Of a stretch of 64,000 nt of DNA, positions 28,685 through 39,491 are shown piece after piece. This stretch comes from Sphingomonas sp. Leaf21 (GTDB lineage: Bacteria > Pseudomonadota > Alphaproteobacteria > Sphingomonadales > Sphingomonadaceae). The notes under the pieces were generated by a model. The model was not told the DNA's origin and did no database searches. It saw only the letters and a program-made list of their open reading frames with translations. The translations under genes were made by a program, and so were the position numbers. Position 1 is the first letter of the stretch, and each line of letters starts with the position of its first letter. The stretch covers positions 152,368 to 216,367 of the forward strand of contig NZ_CAKASM010000005.1 of NCBI RefSeq assembly GCF_916858675.1, in the 5' to 3' direction.

Positions 28685-29053
28685 TCACCCGTTCAAGGCA
28701 TAGACCCGCAACCGATGCCCATCGGGATCGAGCGCGACGAAGCTCCGCCCGAACGGCCGATCCGTCGGCGGCATCAGAATGGCAACACCCTGCGCCAGCC
28801 ATTCCGCGTGACAGGCATCCACCGCGTCATGGCCACGCCGGAAACCCAATTCGATAGACCCGGTCGTGCCATGCGCGGGCGGATCGATCACATCGCGACG
28901 CCACAGGCCCAGGGTCGTGCCGGAGTCCATCACGAACAGGGTGAAGGCGTCGCCCACATCGACCGGCTCGCGCTGCAATATCCCGCGATAGAATTCGATG
29001 CTGGCGTCCATATCGGCGACGTGCAGCAAAATGGTGGTGGTGGGACCGGACAT
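28685..29053 (-). CDS. VOC (glyoxalase/bleomycin-resistance) family protein
   Basis: A 122-residue protein with the paired beta-alpha-beta-beta-beta pattern of vicinal-oxygen-chelate proteins: ILLHVADMDASIEFYRGIL in the first half and FVALDPDGHRLRVY at the end. The typical metal ligands can be traced (His near the start, Glu in the GSIELGF strand), but the substrate cannot be inferred. AAGGAG precedes the ATG at 29053. It lies just downstream of a WYL regulator read in the same direction and may be controlled by it. Confidence 0.82.
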   Translation of the reverse strand: MSGPTTTILLHVADMDASIEFYRGILQREPVDVGDAFTLFVMDSGTTLGLWRRDVIDPPAHGTTGSIELGFRRGHDAVDACHAEWLAQGVAILMPPTDRPFGRSFVALDPDGHRLRVYALNG

Positions 29054-29084
29054 GAAAGGCTCCTTCGTTCGAGAGGAGCACCGC

Positions 29085-29810
29085 CTATCCGACCGCCGCG
29101 TCAGTTTCCGTCAGCAGGAAACGCTCCTGCGGGATGCCCTCAGCCTCGCACCATTCGCGGAGCAGGACCGCGCGACGACGGGGGTAGCGCTCGGGCAAGG
29201 TCCGGGCGGTGACGATCCTGTCGATGCGGAACGTGCGATAGGCGCCGCGCAGCTCACACCAGCCCAGCAGGACGTCGGCGCGGTCGAACAGCGCGATCGC
29301 GATCGGCCAGATGATCCGTTCGGACGCCTGCCCTTCGCCATCGCGATAGAGCAGCGACAATCGGCGCTCCGCCCGGATCGCGGCGCGCAAGGAGGCCGGG
29401 GCGACCGCCGCTTCATAAGGTTCGGCGCGCGAAGCAATGAACAGGGCCGTGTCGCGCATTGCATCGGCCTGCTCCGCCGTCATCGCGCGCATGATCCGGG
29501 TCGCCGCACTCCGCGCCGCCTGCCCCATGGCCGGATCCGCCCGCTCCGCGACCCAGCGGGCGCCGAGGACCAGCGCCTCGACCTCCTCGATCGGGAAACG
29601 CAGCGGCGGCAGCACGAAACCCGGTCTCAGCCGATAACCGACCCCCGCCGCGCCCTGGACATCGGCACCCATCGCCTGAAGCGTCGCGATATCGCGGTAC
29701 AGGGTACGCAGCGAAATGCCGAGTTGCTCGGCCAGATGCCGCCCGGACACGACGCCACTCTGGCGGTGGAGCAGATGGAGAAGATCGAACAGCCGGGGCG
29801 CGCGCGCCAT
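29085..29810 (-). CDS. YafY-type HTH/WYL-domain transcriptional regulator
   Basis: A 241-residue regulator. Residues 1-60 form a winged helix-turn-helix (SGRHLAEQLGISLRTLYRDIATL). Residues 135-210 form a WYL domain, which senses small or nucleic-acid ligands in other members. It starts one base after the DUF1467 gene stops and precedes the VOC gene, suggesting local control of that gene. Confidence 0.87.
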   Translation of the reverse strand: MARAPRLFDLLHLLHRQSGVVSGRHLAEQLGISLRTLYRDIATLQAMGADVQGAAGVGYRLRPGFVLPPLRFPIEEVEALVLGARWVAERADPAMGQAARSAATRIMRAMTAEQADAMRDTALFIASRAEPYEAAVAPASLRAAIRAERRLSLLYRDGEGQASERIIWPIAIALFDRADVLLGWCELRGAYRTFRIDRIVTARTLPERYPRRRAVLLREWCEAEGIPQERFLLTETDAAVG

Positions 29811-29811
29811 G

Positions 29812-30087
29812 TCAGACGCGTCCGCTCACCCCACTCCAGTCGAGCATGTCGGCGGTGATCCAGCCATAGACATAGTTCAGGTAGAACAGGACGAACATCA
29901 CCGTCGCGACGATCGTCGTGCGCAGAAAGAAGCGCCCGATCAGAAAGACATGCGGCGCACTTTCGGCGGTGCCGACGATATGGACCCCGCCCGCCTCGTG
30001 CGTGGTCCTGACCCCGAAGGGCAGGACCAGGAACACGGCGAGGAACCAGAACAGGACGTAGATCGCGAGGGCCGACGTCCAGTGCAT
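29812..30087 (-). CDS. DUF1467 family membrane protein
   Basis: A 91-residue protein with two membrane helices (about 6-25 and 57-78) around the motif LPFGVRTTHEAG, typical of DUF1467. Its role is unknown, but it commonly sits after RNase J and the nuo-birA-coaX genes in alphaproteobacteria, as here. It starts three bases after the RNase J stop. Confidence 0.83.
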   Translation of the reverse strand: MHWTSALAIYVLFWFLAVFLVLPFGVRTTHEAGGVHIVGTAESAPHVFLIGRFFLRTTIVATVMFVLFYLNYVYGWITADMLDWSGVSGRV

Positions 30088-30090
30088 GGC

Positions 30091-31725
30091 TCAGCCCTCG
30101 ATCAGCAGGACGTCGACGATCGGCTTCTTACCGGTCCAGCGCGTCGCCACCTTGCGCACCGACAGACGGATATCCTCGCGCAGCTTGTCGGTGGCGCGAC
30201 GTGGGCCGTCCACCGCCTTGGCGGCGGCGGCGATCGCCTCGGCGATGAAGGCATCGCGTTCGTCTTCGACCGGCACACCCTGCACGCGGATCTGCGGATG
30301 GCCGACCAGCCGCCCCTTGGCGACCGCGACACCGACCGAGATCTGGCCATTGATCGCCAGCTTCCGCCGCTCGTTCATGGTCGAGCCGTCCGACGGGAGG
30401 ATCACGTCGCCGTCGAGCACCAGGCGCCCGACCGGCACATTGCCGATCTTGGTCGCATTGCCCGGAAGCAGGCGGACCATGTCGCCATCCGACTGGACGA
30501 TGGTCTGCGGCACGCCCTGGGTCGTGGCGAAGCGGGCATGTTCCATCATGTGCCGCATCTCGCCGTGCACCGGCATCAGCGTGCGCGGGCGCAGCCACTT
30601 GTACATCTGCGCCAGTTCGGGCTGGCCGGGATGGCCCGAGACATGGACATGCGCCTGACGCTCGGTGACCATGCGGACGCCCTTGCCCGCCAGGATGTTC
30701 TGGATCCGACCGACCGCCGTTTCGTTGCCCGGAATCTGGCGGGCCGAGAAGATAACCGTGTCACCGGTGTCGAGCCGGATCGTGTGACTGCCCTCCGCGA
30801 TACGCGACAGCGCCGCGCGCGGCTCGCCCTGGCCACCGGTGGCGACGATCAACACGCGGTCCTTGGGCAGGCGCATCGCGGTCTCCGGGTCGACCGTCTC
30901 GGGGAAGCCCTTGAAGTACCCACAGGCCTTGCCGACCTTCAGGATCCGGTCGAGCGAGCGGCCGGTGACGCACAGCTTGCGCCCGGTCTCCTTGGCGACC
31001 TCGCCCAGCGTCACGAGACGCGCGGCGTTGGAGGCGAAGGTGGTGACGACCACCCGACCCTTGGCCTTGGCGACCGTTTCGGCAATGCCGGGGCGGACGC
31101 TGGCTTCCGAGCCCGATGCCTCGGTATTGAAGGCGTTGGTGGAGTCGCAGACCAGTATGTCGACGCCACGGTCGCCGATCGACGAAAGCTGCGCCGGGCT
31201 GGCGGGCTTGCCGATGACGGGGGTCTGGTCGAGCTTCCAGTCGCCGGTATGGAAGACGCGGCCGACGGCCGTCTCGATCAACAGCGCATTGGCTTCTGGG
31301 ATGGAGTGCGACAGCGGCACGAAGGTGAAGTCGAACGGGCCGACCTCGAACGCCTTCCCCGCCTCCATCACGCGCAGCTTCACGCGGTTGGCGCTGCCCT
31401 CCTCCTCCAGCTTGCCGCGGACGAGCCCGGCGGTGAAGGCGGTAGCGTAAATCGGCACGCCCAGATCTTCGGCGAGATAGGGGAGCGCGCCGATATGGTC
31501 CTCATGGCCATGGGTCAGCACGATGCCGACCAGATCGTCCAGCCGGTCCTCGATAAAGCTGAGGTCGGGCAGGATCACGTCGATGCCGGGATAGGCCGGA
31601 TCGGCGAAGGTGATGCCGCAATCGACCATCACCCATTTGCCTTCGGTGCCGTACAGGTTCACGTTCATGCCGATTTCGCCCGATCCACCGAGCGCGCAGA
31701 ACAGCAATTCTTTCTTGGGAGTCAT
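30091..31725 (-). CDS. rnj: Ribonuclease J
   Basis: RNase J is a metallo-beta-lactamase-fold nuclease with 5'-3' exonuclease and endonuclease activity in mRNA decay and rRNA maturation. The 544-residue protein has the zinc motif THGHEDHIG (His72, His74, Asp76, His77), the beta-CASP domain and the motif SGHPGQPEL. It has the family's usual length and C-terminal domain. A 141-base gap separates it from coaX, so it may have its own promoter. Confidence 0.94.
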   Translation of the reverse strand: MTPKKELLFCALGGSGEIGMNVNLYGTEGKWVMVDCGITFADPAYPGIDVILPDLSFIEDRLDDLVGIVLTHGHEDHIGALPYLAEDLGVPIYATAFTAGLVRGKLEEEGSANRVKLRVMEAGKAFEVGPFDFTFVPLSHSIPEANALLIETAVGRVFHTGDWKLDQTPVIGKPASPAQLSSIGDRGVDILVCDSTNAFNTEASGSEASVRPGIAETVAKAKGRVVVTTFASNAARLVTLGEVAKETGRKLCVTGRSLDRILKVGKACGYFKGFPETVDPETAMRLPKDRVLIVATGGQGEPRAALSRIAEGSHTIRLDTGDTVIFSARQIPGNETAVGRIQNILAGKGVRMVTERQAHVHVSGHPGQPELAQMYKWLRPRTLMPVHGEMRHMMEHARFATTQGVPQTIVQSDGDMVRLLPGNATKIGNVPVGRLVLDGDVILPSDGSTMNERRKLAINGQISVGVAVAKGRLVGHPQIRVQGVPVEDERDAFIAEAIAAAAKAVDGPRRATDKLREDIRLSVRKVATRWTGKKPIVDVLLIEG

Positions 31726-31866
31726 TCACTTCCTGACAATGGAAACCCCTCCCCGCTGAAAGCGGAGCCATGGGGCATTAGGGATGCGCCGGTCAGGGCG
31801 CGGTCATTCTTTCGCGGATCCGGACGCCCGGCGGTCTGTTCGCGGGCTGTCCGTTCCGAAACTCGT

Positions 31867-32646
31867 CTACCGAATATGGGCCCGTTCCCACAGGATCGCC
31901 AGCCCCTGAATGGTCAGATCGGGCTCGATATGGTCGAAAACATCGGTATGCGGGCTCAACAGCGCGGCCAGCCCGCCAGTGGCGAGCACCTTGACCGGGC
32001 GGCCGACCTGCGCCTTCAGCCGCGCGACCAGCCCCTCGATCATCGCGACATAGCCCCAAAAGATGCCGATATGCATCTGGTCGACCGTGTTGCGGCCGAT
32101 GACGCTGCGGCTGGCGGGCGCCTCGATCGCGATGCGCGGCAGCTTGGCGGCGGCGGTGACCAGCGCGTCGAGCGACAGGTTGATGCCTGGCGCGATGATC
32201 CCGCCCTTATACGCCCCCTGATAGTCGCTGATGTCGAAGGTCGTCGCGGTGCCGAAATCGATGGTGATGAGATCGCCGGGATGGAGTTCATGCGCCGCGA
32301 TCGTATTGACCGCGCGGTCGGCACCCAACGAGGCGGGCTCGTCGACGTCGATCGCAATCCCCCAGTCGACGGGCGCTCGACCGGCGATCAACGGATCGAC
32401 CTTGAAATATTTCTGGGCCAGCACCTGCAGATTGTGGAGCGCGCGCGGCACGACCGTGGCGATGATGACCCCGGTGACGTCCTCGCGCGCATAGCCTTCC
32501 AGCGCCAGCAACTGGCTCAGCCAGACCGCATATTCGTCGCCGGTGCGGCGCGGATCGGTGGCGATGCGCCAGCGCCCCTTGATCGTCCGCCCGTCGAGCA
32601 GCGCGAAGACCACATTGGTATTCCCGGCATCGATCGCAAGCAGCAT
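31867..32646 (-). CDS. coaX: Type III pantothenate kinase
   Basis: CoaX makes 4'-phosphopantothenate, the first committed step to coenzyme A. The 259-residue protein begins with [18 protein letters not shown] (ATP/phosphate loop with the catalytic Asp) and contains [21 protein letters not shown] and [13 protein letters not shown] chose the ATG at 32646, right before the conserved core; the frame extends upstream into birA. It follows birA by 10 bases. Confidence 0.94.
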   Translation of the reverse strand: MLLAIDAGNTNVVFALLDGRTIKGRWRIATDPRRTGDEYAVWLSQLLALEGYAREDVTGVIIATVVPRALHNLQVLAQKYFKVDPLIAGRAPVDWGIAIDVDEPASLGADRAVNTIAAHELHPGDLITIDFGTATTFDISDYQGAYKGGIIAPGINLSLDALVTAAAKLPRIAIEAPASRSVIGRNTVDQMHIGIFWGYVAMIEGLVARLKAQVGRPVKVLATGGLAALLSPHTDVFDHIEPDLTIQGLAILWERAHIR

Positions 32647-32656
32647 GGTTCGTCCT

Positions 32657-33361
32657 TCAGACCAGGAAGATGTCACCGGCGTGGATGACATGGCTTGCGC
32701 CGTCCGCCAAGCCGAGCCGCAACGCCCCATCGCTCGCCAAACCGTCGAAGGTGCCGGTCAGCACCTGTCCGTCGGGAAGCCGCGCGGTGAGAACAGCACC
32801 ACGCGGATGCGCCCGCGCCTCCCAGCGCGCGATGATCGCGGCCAGGCCGTCCTCACGCCAGGTCGCGACCCAGCGGCTCATCGCGTCGGCGAGGCGCGCC
32901 TGCATCGTCGCGGGCGCGACAGCGACGCCATGATCGCACAGCGCGGTCGTGGCGCGGTCGGGAAGCTGCGGGGCCGACGCCAGGTTGATCCCCATGCCGA
33001 TGACGATCGCATCACCCGTCCGCTCCAGAAGAATACCCGACAGCTTCGCTCCATCGATCAGCAGGTCGTTGGGCCATTTGAGACTGAGCCGCGCGCCGAT
33101 CTCCGGGAGCGAGGCGCGAACCGCCTCCTCCATCGCGACAGCCGCGACCAGCGCCAGCGTCGCGGGCATCGGATCGCCGGGGCGCAACCGCACGAGGGTC
33201 GATCCATGGAAATTGCCCGAGGGCGAGGACCAGTCCCGCCCCTGGCGTCCGCGCCCCGCCGTCTGGCGGTCGGCGCGGAGCCACAGACCGTCTTCGCCGC
33301 CAGCGTCCGCAAGCTGGCGAAGATCGGCATTGGTCGATCCCGTTTCCGGGACGTGCAGCAA
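32657..33361 (-). CDS. birA: Biotin-[acetyl-CoA-carboxylase] ligase
   Basis: BirA attaches biotin to the carrier domain of acetyl-CoA carboxylase. The 234-residue protein has ETGSTNADL, the biotin-binding [17 protein letters not shown] and the LKWPNDLL motif. It lacks the N-terminal DNA-binding domain, so it is an enzyme and not the biotin repressor. The apparent start is TTG at 33361, five bases after nuoN; an alternative start inside nuoN cannot be excluded. Confidence 0.92.
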   Translation of the reverse strand: MLHVPETGSTNADLRQLADAGGEDGLWLRADRQTAGRGRQGRDWSSPSGNFHGSTLVRLRPGDPMPATLALVAAVAMEEAVRASLPEIGARLSLKWPNDLLIDGAKLSGILLERTGDAIVIGMGINLASAPQLPDRATTALCDHGVAVAPATMQARLADAMSRWVATWREDGLAAIIARWEARAHPRGAVLTARLPDGQVLTGTFDGLASDGALRLGLADGASHVIHAGDIFLV

Positions 33362-33366
33362 TCGGC

Positions 33367-34830
33367 TCAGAACAGCGCCCGAGCGGCTGCCAGCGACCAG
33401 GCGCCCAGCAGCGGGATCGCCAGATAGCCGACCGGCGAGACGAACAGCGCCGACAGGGCGATCAGGCCGCTTTCGACCGGCTGGGCATCGCTATTGTCCC
33501 AGGCGCCAGCGGGTTCATCGAAGAACATCGTCTTGATGATGCGCAGGTAATAATAGGCACCGATCACCGAGGCGACGACGCCGATCACCGCCAGCGGGAA
33601 CAGGCCCGCCGCGACCGCCGCGTTGAACACCGCGAACTTGGCATAGAAGCCGAGCAGCGGCGGAATGCCCGCGACCGAGAACATGAAGAACGCCATGGCC
33701 CAGGCCATTGCCGGACGCGTGCGCGACAGACCCGACAGGCTGGCGATCGACTCGAGCGGATTGCCATTCTCGTCGCGCATCCGGATGACGATCAGGAACG
33801 CACCCAGCGTCATGACGACATAGATGGTCAGGTAGGTCAGCACCGCCGCGACACCCTGCGCCGTACCGGCCGCCAGACCGATGAGCGCGAAGCCGACATT
33901 GTTGATCGACGAGTAGGCGAGCAGCCGCTTGATGTTGGTTTGCCCGATCGCCGCGACCGCACCCAGGATGATCGACGCGAGCGCGGCGAAGGTCACGATC
34001 TGCTGCCACTGCTGCGCGGCGGAGCCCATCGCCTCGACGGCGACGCGCACCGCCAGGGCCATTGCGGCGACCTTGGGGGCCGAGGCGAAGAAGGCCGTCA
34101 CCGGGGTCGGTGCACCCTCATAGACGTCCGGGGTCCACATGTGGAACGGCACCGCCGACATCTTGAACGCCAGGCCGGCGAACACGAACACCAGACCGAA
34201 CATCAGGCCCAGCGAACGCGTGCCCATCGCCGCGTCGCGGCCATAGGCACCCGCGATCTGCGCGAAATCGGTCGAGCCCGAGAAGCCGTAGACCAGCGAA
34301 ATGCCGTAGAGCAGGATGCCCGACGCGAGCGCGCCAAGCACGAAATACTTGAGGCCCGCTTCCGCCGAACGTCCATCGCGCCGCATGAAGCTCGCCAGCA
34401 CATAGGCCGACAGGCTCTGCAGTTCGAGACCGACATACAGGGTCAGCAGGTCGCCCGCCGACACCATCATGCCCATGCCGACCGACGAGAGCAGCATCAG
34501 GATGGGATATTCGGGACGCAGATCCTCACCCGGCGAGCGGGCGAAGAAACGCGGCGCCATGATGATCGCCACGGCGGTCGCCAGATAGATCAGCACCTTG
34601 GCGAAACCGGCAAAGGCGTCGGCGCGGTAGAGCCCGCCAAAGGCGAGCCCGCCGGTGGTGGCAGGTCCGGCCAGCGCGACCATCGCCCCCGCCAGCACGA
34701 ACACCGCCGCGATCGAGATACCCCGCGTCGAGGCGGTGCCCCCCCAGGCGGCGACGAGCATCAGCGCGATCGCGCCGAGGCTCAGCACCAGCTCGGGCAG
34801 GACCATCAAAAGGTTCAACGAATAGCTCAT
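33367..34830 (-). CDS. nuoN: NADH-quinone oxidoreductase subunit N
   Basis: NuoN is one of three antiporter-like, proton-pumping membrane subunits of complex I. The 487-residue protein has about 14 membrane helices, a Lys in the broken helix region (QTNIKRLLAYSSINNVGF) and the PFHMWTPDVYEG motif. Its ATG overlaps the nuoM stop by one base. It is the last nuo gene; birA and coaX continue the transcript. Confidence 0.95.
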   Translation of the reverse strand: MSYSLNLLMVLPELVLSLGAIALMLVAAWGGTASTRGISIAAVFVLAGAMVALAGPATTGGLAFGGLYRADAFAGFAKVLIYLATAVAIIMAPRFFARSPGEDLRPEYPILMLLSSVGMGMMVSAGDLLTLYVGLELQSLSAYVLASFMRRDGRSAEAGLKYFVLGALASGILLYGISLVYGFSGSTDFAQIAGAYGRDAAMGTRSLGLMFGLVFVFAGLAFKMSAVPFHMWTPDVYEGAPTPVTAFFASAPKVAAMALAVRVAVEAMGSAAQQWQQIVTFAALASIILGAVAAIGQTNIKRLLAYSSINNVGFALIGLAAGTAQGVAAVLTYLTIYVVMTLGAFLIVIRMRDENGNPLESIASLSGLSRTRPAMAWAMAFFMFSVAGIPPLLGFYAKFAVFNAAVAAGLFPLAVIGVVASVIGAYYYLRIIKTMFFDEPAGAWDNSDAQPVESGLIALSALFVSPVGYLAIPLLGAWSLAAARALF

Positions 34831-36395
34831 CAGTGCGCCTCCCCGTGCGCAGCTTGGTGCGCGACTTGGCGCTCCGGGGCATGGGTGGTCGCGAGCGCGG
34901 GGTTACCGGCGGTCGGGCGGCTGTCCGAACCGGGGTTGGCGCGATCGACACGCTGCAACAGGATCGCCACGTCCTTGCGCATCGGCGCGAGGAAGCTTTC
35001 CGGATACACGCCCATCCACAGCGTCACCGCCGCGATCGGCGCCAGCAGCCACAGCTCACGGCTCGACAGGTCGGGCATCGCCGCGACCTCATCCGACTTG
35101 ATCTCGCCATAAGCGACACGCCGGTAGAGGTAGAGCATATAGGCCGCACCCAGGATGATGCCCGTGGTGCAGAGCAACGCCGTCCAGGTCGACACCTGAT
35201 AGGTGCCCATCAGCGACAGGAACTCGGCGACGAAGCCGCTGGTGCCCGGCAGACCGATCGACGCCATGGTGAAGAACAGGAACAGCACGGCATATTTGGG
35301 CATGTTGATCGACAGCCCGCCGTAGCGCGCGATCTCTCGGGTGTGCAGCCGGTCATAGATGACGCCGACGCACAGGAACAGCGCGCCCGACACCAGACCA
35401 TGGCTGAGCATCATGATCATCGCGCCTTCGATGCCCTGCTGGTTGAAGGCATAGAGGCCGATGGTCACGATCGCCATGTGCGCGACCGACGAATAGGCGA
35501 TCAGCTTCTTCATGTCGGACTGCACCAGCGCGACCAGCGAGGCATAGATCACCGCCACCGCCGACAGCGCGAAGATCAGCCAGGTCAGCTGTCCGCTCGC
35601 CTCCGGGAACATCGGAAGCAGGAAGCGCAGGAAGCCGTAACCGCCGAGCTTCAGCAGCACGCCCGCCAGGATGACCGAACCCGCCGTCGGCGCCTGGACG
35701 TGCGCATCGGGAAGCCAGGTGTGGACCGGCCACATCGGCATCTTGACCGCGAACGAGGCGAAGAAGGCGATCCACAGCCAGGTCTGCACCGAAGCCGGGA
35801 AGTCATAGGCCAGCAGCGCCGGGATCGACGTCGTGCCCGCCGTGCGCGCCATGTAGAGCATCGCGACGAACATCAGGAGCGAGCCGAGCAGGGTGTACAG
35901 GAAGAACTTGTACGACGCGTAGATGCGGTTCGCCCCGCCCCAGATGCCGATGATGAGATACATCGGGATCAGGCCGGCTTCGAAGAAGACGTAGAAGAGG
36001 AACAGGTCCTGCGCCGCGAAGGTGCCGATCATCAGCACCTCGGTAAACAGGAACAGGCCCATATATTCCGGGACCCGCTTGTCGATCGCACGCCAGCTGG
36101 CGCCGATGCAGATCGGCATCAGGAACACGCTGAGCATGATCAGCAGCAGCGCGAAGCCGTCGATGCCGAGCGACCAGCCGAACGGGCCGAAGATGCCGGG
36201 GGCATGTTCGACGAACTGCCACTGGGCGCCGCCCACATCGAACTGCGTCCAGAGCAGGATGCCCAGGGCGAAGTCGATCAGCGTGGCGGCGAGCGCCAGC
36301 AGGCGTGCCCCCTGCGCGGTGAGGAAGAGGCAGGCGATCGCGGCAACAGCCGGGACCGCCAGCATGACGGAGAGGATCGGGAAGCCCTGCATCAC
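34830..36395 (-). CDS. nuoM: NADH-quinone oxidoreductase subunit M
   Basis: NuoM is an antiporter-like membrane subunit that pumps protons. The 521-residue protein has about 14 helices, with PVHTWLPDAHVQAPT and SDMKKLIAYSSVAHM typical of the family. The C-terminal 45 residues are soluble and His/Ala-rich. The start may be GTG at 36395 or the ATG directly after it at 36392. Confidence 0.95.
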   Translation of the reverse strand: MMQGFPILSVMLAVPAVAAIACLFLTAQGARLLALAATLIDFALGILLWTQFDVGGAQWQFVEHAPGIFGPFGWSLGIDGFALLLIMLSVFLMPICIGASWRAIDKRVPEYMGLFLFTEVLMIGTFAAQDLFLFYVFFEAGLIPMYLIIGIWGGANRIYASYKFFLYTLLGSLLMFVAMLYMARTAGTTSIPALLAYDFPASVQTWLWIAFFASFAVKMPMWPVHTWLPDAHVQAPTAGSVILAGVLLKLGGYGFLRFLLPMFPEASGQLTWLIFALSAVAVIYASLVALVQSDMKKLIAYSSVAHMAIVTIGLYAFNQQGIEGAMIMMLSHGLVSGALFLCVGVIYDRLHTREIARYGGLSINMPKYAVLFLFFTMASIGLPGTSGFVAEFLSLMGTYQVSTWTALLCTTGIILGAAYMLYLYRRVAYGEIKSDEVAAMPDLSSRELWLLAPIAAVTLWMGVYPESFLAPMRKDVAILLQRVDRANPGSDSRPTAGNPALATTHAPERQVAHQAAHGEAH

Positions 36396-36399
36396 GCGA

Positions 36400-38520
36400 T
36401 CAACCCAAAATGGCCCAGGTGACGGCCGCGGTCAGGCCGATCAACATGACGAAGGCATAGCTGTAAAGGTATCCCGTCTGGAAGCGCGCCGCACCCTTGC
36501 TGCCCTGCTGGATAAGCCAGGCGACACCATTGGGGCCGAAACGGTCGATCGTCTTCTCGTCGCCACGGTGCCACAGGAACCGGCCGATCGCGAAGGCGGG
36601 ACGCACGAAGAGGAAATGGTAGATCTCGTCGAAATACCATTTGTTGAGGAGGAAGCGGTACAGGATGCGGAACTGGTCCGCGAACTTGGCCGGGAACTCC
36701 GGTGCGCGGATATAGGTCAGATACGCGGTCAGCAGGCCGAGCAGCATCACCACCGTCGCCGACAGCTTCACCCACACCGGCACGCCGTGCATCGAATGCA
36801 TCAGATGCTCGTTGAACGCGATCGCGCCCTTCCAATAGCTCTCGCCCGACTCCGGCTCGATGAACCAGCCGTGGAAGACGAAGCCCGCCGCGATCGCACC
36901 GATCGACAGGACGATCAGCGGGATCAGCATGACGAGCGGGCTTTCATGCGGATGATAGCCGCCGGTGCCTTCCGGAAGGTCGGTCTGCGACTTGCCATGG
37001 ACGTGCGGCTCGTCACCGGCGTCCTCGGCATGGGCGACATTGTGGTGCGCCTCGTCATGATGATGTGCATCATGGGCGTGCGCATGATCGTCATGGCCGT
37101 GACCATGCGCATCGTGCAGCGCGTGCTGGATATGCTCCGACGCGATCCAGCGCGGCTTGCCCCAGAAGGTCAGGAACATCAGGCGCCACGAATAGAAGCT
37201 GGTCAGCAGCGCCGCGATCACGCCCGCCCAGAAGGCGAAGCCCGAACCGCCCGCATAGGCCACTTCGATGATCGCATCCTTCGAGTGGAAGCCCGCGAAA
37301 CCGAACGCCATCGGGTTGCCGAACAGGGCCGGGATACCGACGCCGGTGATCGCCAGCGTGCCCATCATCATCGCCCAGAAGGTGACGGGGATGTGGCGAC
37401 GCAGACCGCCATAATAGCGCATGTCCTGTTCGTGATGCATCGCATGGATGACCGAGCCCGCACCCAGGAACAACAGCGCCTTGAAGAAGGCGTGGGTGAA
37501 CAGGTGGAACATCGCCGCGCCATAGGCGCCGACACCCGCCGCGAAGAACATGTAGCCGAGCTGCGAACAGGTCGAATAGGCGATGACGCGCTTGATATCG
37601 GTCTGCACCGTACCGACGGTCGCCGCGAAGAAGCAGGTGCAGGCGCCGATCACGGTGATGACGCCCATCGCGGTCGGCGATGTCTCGAACATCGGCGACA
37701 GGCGGCACACCATGAACACGCCCGCCGTCACCATGGTCGCCGCGTGGATCAGCGCCGACACCGGGGTCGGGCCCTCCATCGCGTCCGGCAGCCAGGTGTG
37801 GAGGCCAAGCTGCGCCGACTTGCCCATCGCGCCGACGAACAGCAGCAGGCAGAGCACGGTCATCGTGTCGAACCGATGCCCCAGGAAGCCGATGGTCGAA
37901 CCCGCCATGGTCGGCGCGGCCGACAGGATCTCGGGGATCGAGACGGTCTTGAACACCAGATAGGTGCCGAAGATGCCGAGCATGAAGCCGAGATCGCCGA
38001 CGCGGTTGACGACGAACGCCTTGATCGCGGCCGCATTGGCCGAGGGCTTGCGGAACCAGAAGCCGATCAGGAGGTAGGACGCGAGACCCACGCCTTCCCA
38101 GCCGAAGAACATCTGGACCAGATTGTCCGCCGTCACGAGCATCAGCATCGCGAAGGTGAAGAGGCAGAGATAGGCGAAGAAGCGCGGCTGATCCGGCTCC
38201 TCGCTCATATAGCCCCAGCTATAGAGGTGGACGAGCGCCGAGACGCTGGTGATGACCACCAGCATGATCGCGGTCAGCGAGTCGACGCGAAGCGCCCAGT
38301 CGACCGACATGTCGCCGCTGGTGATCCAGTGGAGCACCGGCGTGACGGTCGCGACGTTGGCGCCCGACAGATAGCCGATGAAGATCGGCCAGGAGAGAGC
38401 GCAGGAGATGAACAGCGCGCCGGTCGTGACGACCTTGGCGGGCACGTTCCCGATGGCCTTGTTGCCGAACCCCGCAATGGCGGCGGCCAGCAACGGCAGG
38501 AAGACGATAGCGAGGATCAA
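36400..38520 (-). CDS. nuoL: NADH-quinone oxidoreductase subunit L
   Basis: NuoL is the distal proton pump of complex I, with a long lateral helix that ties the membrane arm together. The 706-residue protein shows [30 protein letters not shown] and [18 protein letters not shown]. An unusual loop at residues 463-508 contains 17 histidines among 46 residues, before the next membrane segment. The apparent start is TTG at 38520, five bases after nuoK. Confidence 0.95.
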   Translation of the reverse strand: MILAIVFLPLLAAAIAGFGNKAIGNVPAKVVTTGALFISCALSWPIFIGYLSGANVATVTPVLHWITSGDMSVDWALRVDSLTAIMLVVITSVSALVHLYSWGYMSEEPDQPRFFAYLCLFTFAMLMLVTADNLVQMFFGWEGVGLASYLLIGFWFRKPSANAAAIKAFVVNRVGDLGFMLGIFGTYLVFKTVSIPEILSAAPTMAGSTIGFLGHRFDTMTVLCLLLFVGAMGKSAQLGLHTWLPDAMEGPTPVSALIHAATMVTAGVFMVCRLSPMFETSPTAMGVITVIGACTCFFAATVGTVQTDIKRVIAYSTCSQLGYMFFAAGVGAYGAAMFHLFTHAFFKALLFLGAGSVIHAMHHEQDMRYYGGLRRHIPVTFWAMMMGTLAITGVGIPALFGNPMAFGFAGFHSKDAIIEVAYAGGSGFAFWAGVIAALLTSFYSWRLMFLTFWGKPRWIASEHIQHALHDAHGHGHDDHAHAHDAHHHDEAHHNVAHAEDAGDEPHVHGKSQTDLPEGTGGYHPHESPLVMLIPLIVLSIGAIAAGFVFHGWFIEPESGESYWKGAIAFNEHLMHSMHGVPVWVKLSATVVMLLGLLTAYLTYIRAPEFPAKFADQFRILYRFLLNKWYFDEIYHFLFVRPAFAIGRFLWHRGDEKTIDRFGPNGVAWLIQQGSKGAARFQTGYLYSYAFVMLIGLTAAVTWAILG

Positions 38521-38525
38521 CCCGA

Positions 38526-38834
38526 TTACCCCTTCATCCGGTTGACGTCGTCGACCGCGATGGTGCCGCGGCCACGGAAATAGATGACCAGGATCGCCAG
38601 GCCGATCGCCGATTCACCGGCGGCCACGGTCAGCACGAACATGGCGAAGACCTGACCCACCAGATCCTGAAGCGCGGCCGAGAAGGCGACGAGGTTCAGG
38701 TTCACGGCGAGCAGGATGAGTTCGATCGCCATGAGGATGACGATCAGGTTCTTCCGGTTGAGGAAGATACCCAGCACCCCCATGGTGAACAGGATCGCCG
38801 CGACGACCAGATAATGGACGAGACCGATCGTCAC
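38526..38834 (-). CDS. nuoK: NADH-quinone oxidoreductase subunit K
   Basis: A 102-residue membrane subunit with three helices, part of the proton channel near the quinone site. The buried acidic residue in [13 protein letters not shown] is conserved. It starts with GTG and overlaps nuoJ by 4 bases. Confidence 0.95.
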   Translation of the reverse strand: MTIGLVHYLVVAAILFTMGVLGIFLNRKNLIVILMAIELILLAVNLNLVAFSAALQDLVGQVFAMFVLTVAAGESAIGLAILVIYFRGRGTIAVDDVNRMKG

Positions 38835-39442
38835 AGTTCCACCCCCTGCCCGATGGGCTGATTGATGTTGCGGATCGCCTCATGCGGCTGACGCGCATTC
38901 TGCTTGGCGATGTTCTGCGGCCGGACGCCACCGCGCTTGCGATGCGTCAGCACGATCGCGCCGATCATCGCGACGAGGAGGACAAGGCCCGCGCCCTCGA
39001 AGATGAACAGATAGCGGGTGTAGAGCAGGTTGCCGATCGCCTGGATGTTGGACACCTCGGGCGCGATCGGGGCCGCGCGGGCCGCCAGCTGCACGCCACC
39101 GACGCTCCACGCCTGAAACGCGATGATGACCTCGGCCAGCAGCGCGACGGCGAGCGCCAGGCCCAGCGGCAGGTAGCGCGCGAAGCCCGCCCGCATCGCC
39201 GCGACCTCGATATCGAGCATCATGACGACGAAGAGGAACAGCACCGCGACCGCGCCCACATACACGATGACGAGCAGCATCGCGATGAACTCGGCCCCGC
39301 ACAGCACCATGAGGCCCGCGGCGTTGAAGAACGCCAGGATCAGCCACATGACCGAGTGCACCGGATTGCGCGACGCGATCGTGAGCCCTGCGGACACGAT
39401 CACCACGGTCGCGAAAATATAGAAGGCGATAGCCTGTATCAC
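38831..39442 (-). CDS. nuoJ: NADH-quinone oxidoreductase subunit J
   Basis: A 203-residue membrane subunit with five helices. The third helix region ([24 protein letters not shown]) holds the flexible segment that changes shape during turnover. A soluble Arg/Gln-rich tail follows residue 165. The start is GTG. It follows nuoI after 49 bases, the widest gap in the operon. Confidence 0.94.
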   Translation of the reverse strand: MIQAIAFYIFATVVIVSAGLTIASRNPVHSVMWLILAFFNAAGLMVLCGAEFIAMLLVIVYVGAVAVLFLFVVMMLDIEVAAMRAGFARYLPLGLALAVALLAEVIIAFQAWSVGGVQLAARAAPIAPEVSNIQAIGNLLYTRYLFIFEGAGLVLLVAMIGAIVLTHRKRGGVRPQNIAKQNARQPHEAIRNINQPIGQGVEL

Positions 39443-39491
39443 TGCCTGTCAGGCCCCTTTTCTGTCCGCCCCGAACCGTTGGTCGCGGGCT

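Noticed and set aside
29716..32688. A plus-strand open frame of 990 codons antisense to RNase J and coaX
   Set aside because: It lies opposite well-supported genes and has Arg/Asp/His-rich composition typical of the shadow frame of GC-rich coding DNA.
36022..38583. A plus-strand open frame of 853 codons antisense to nuoL and nuoM
   Set aside because: It covers conserved complex I genes in the opposite strand and has no family motif; a GC-bias artefact.
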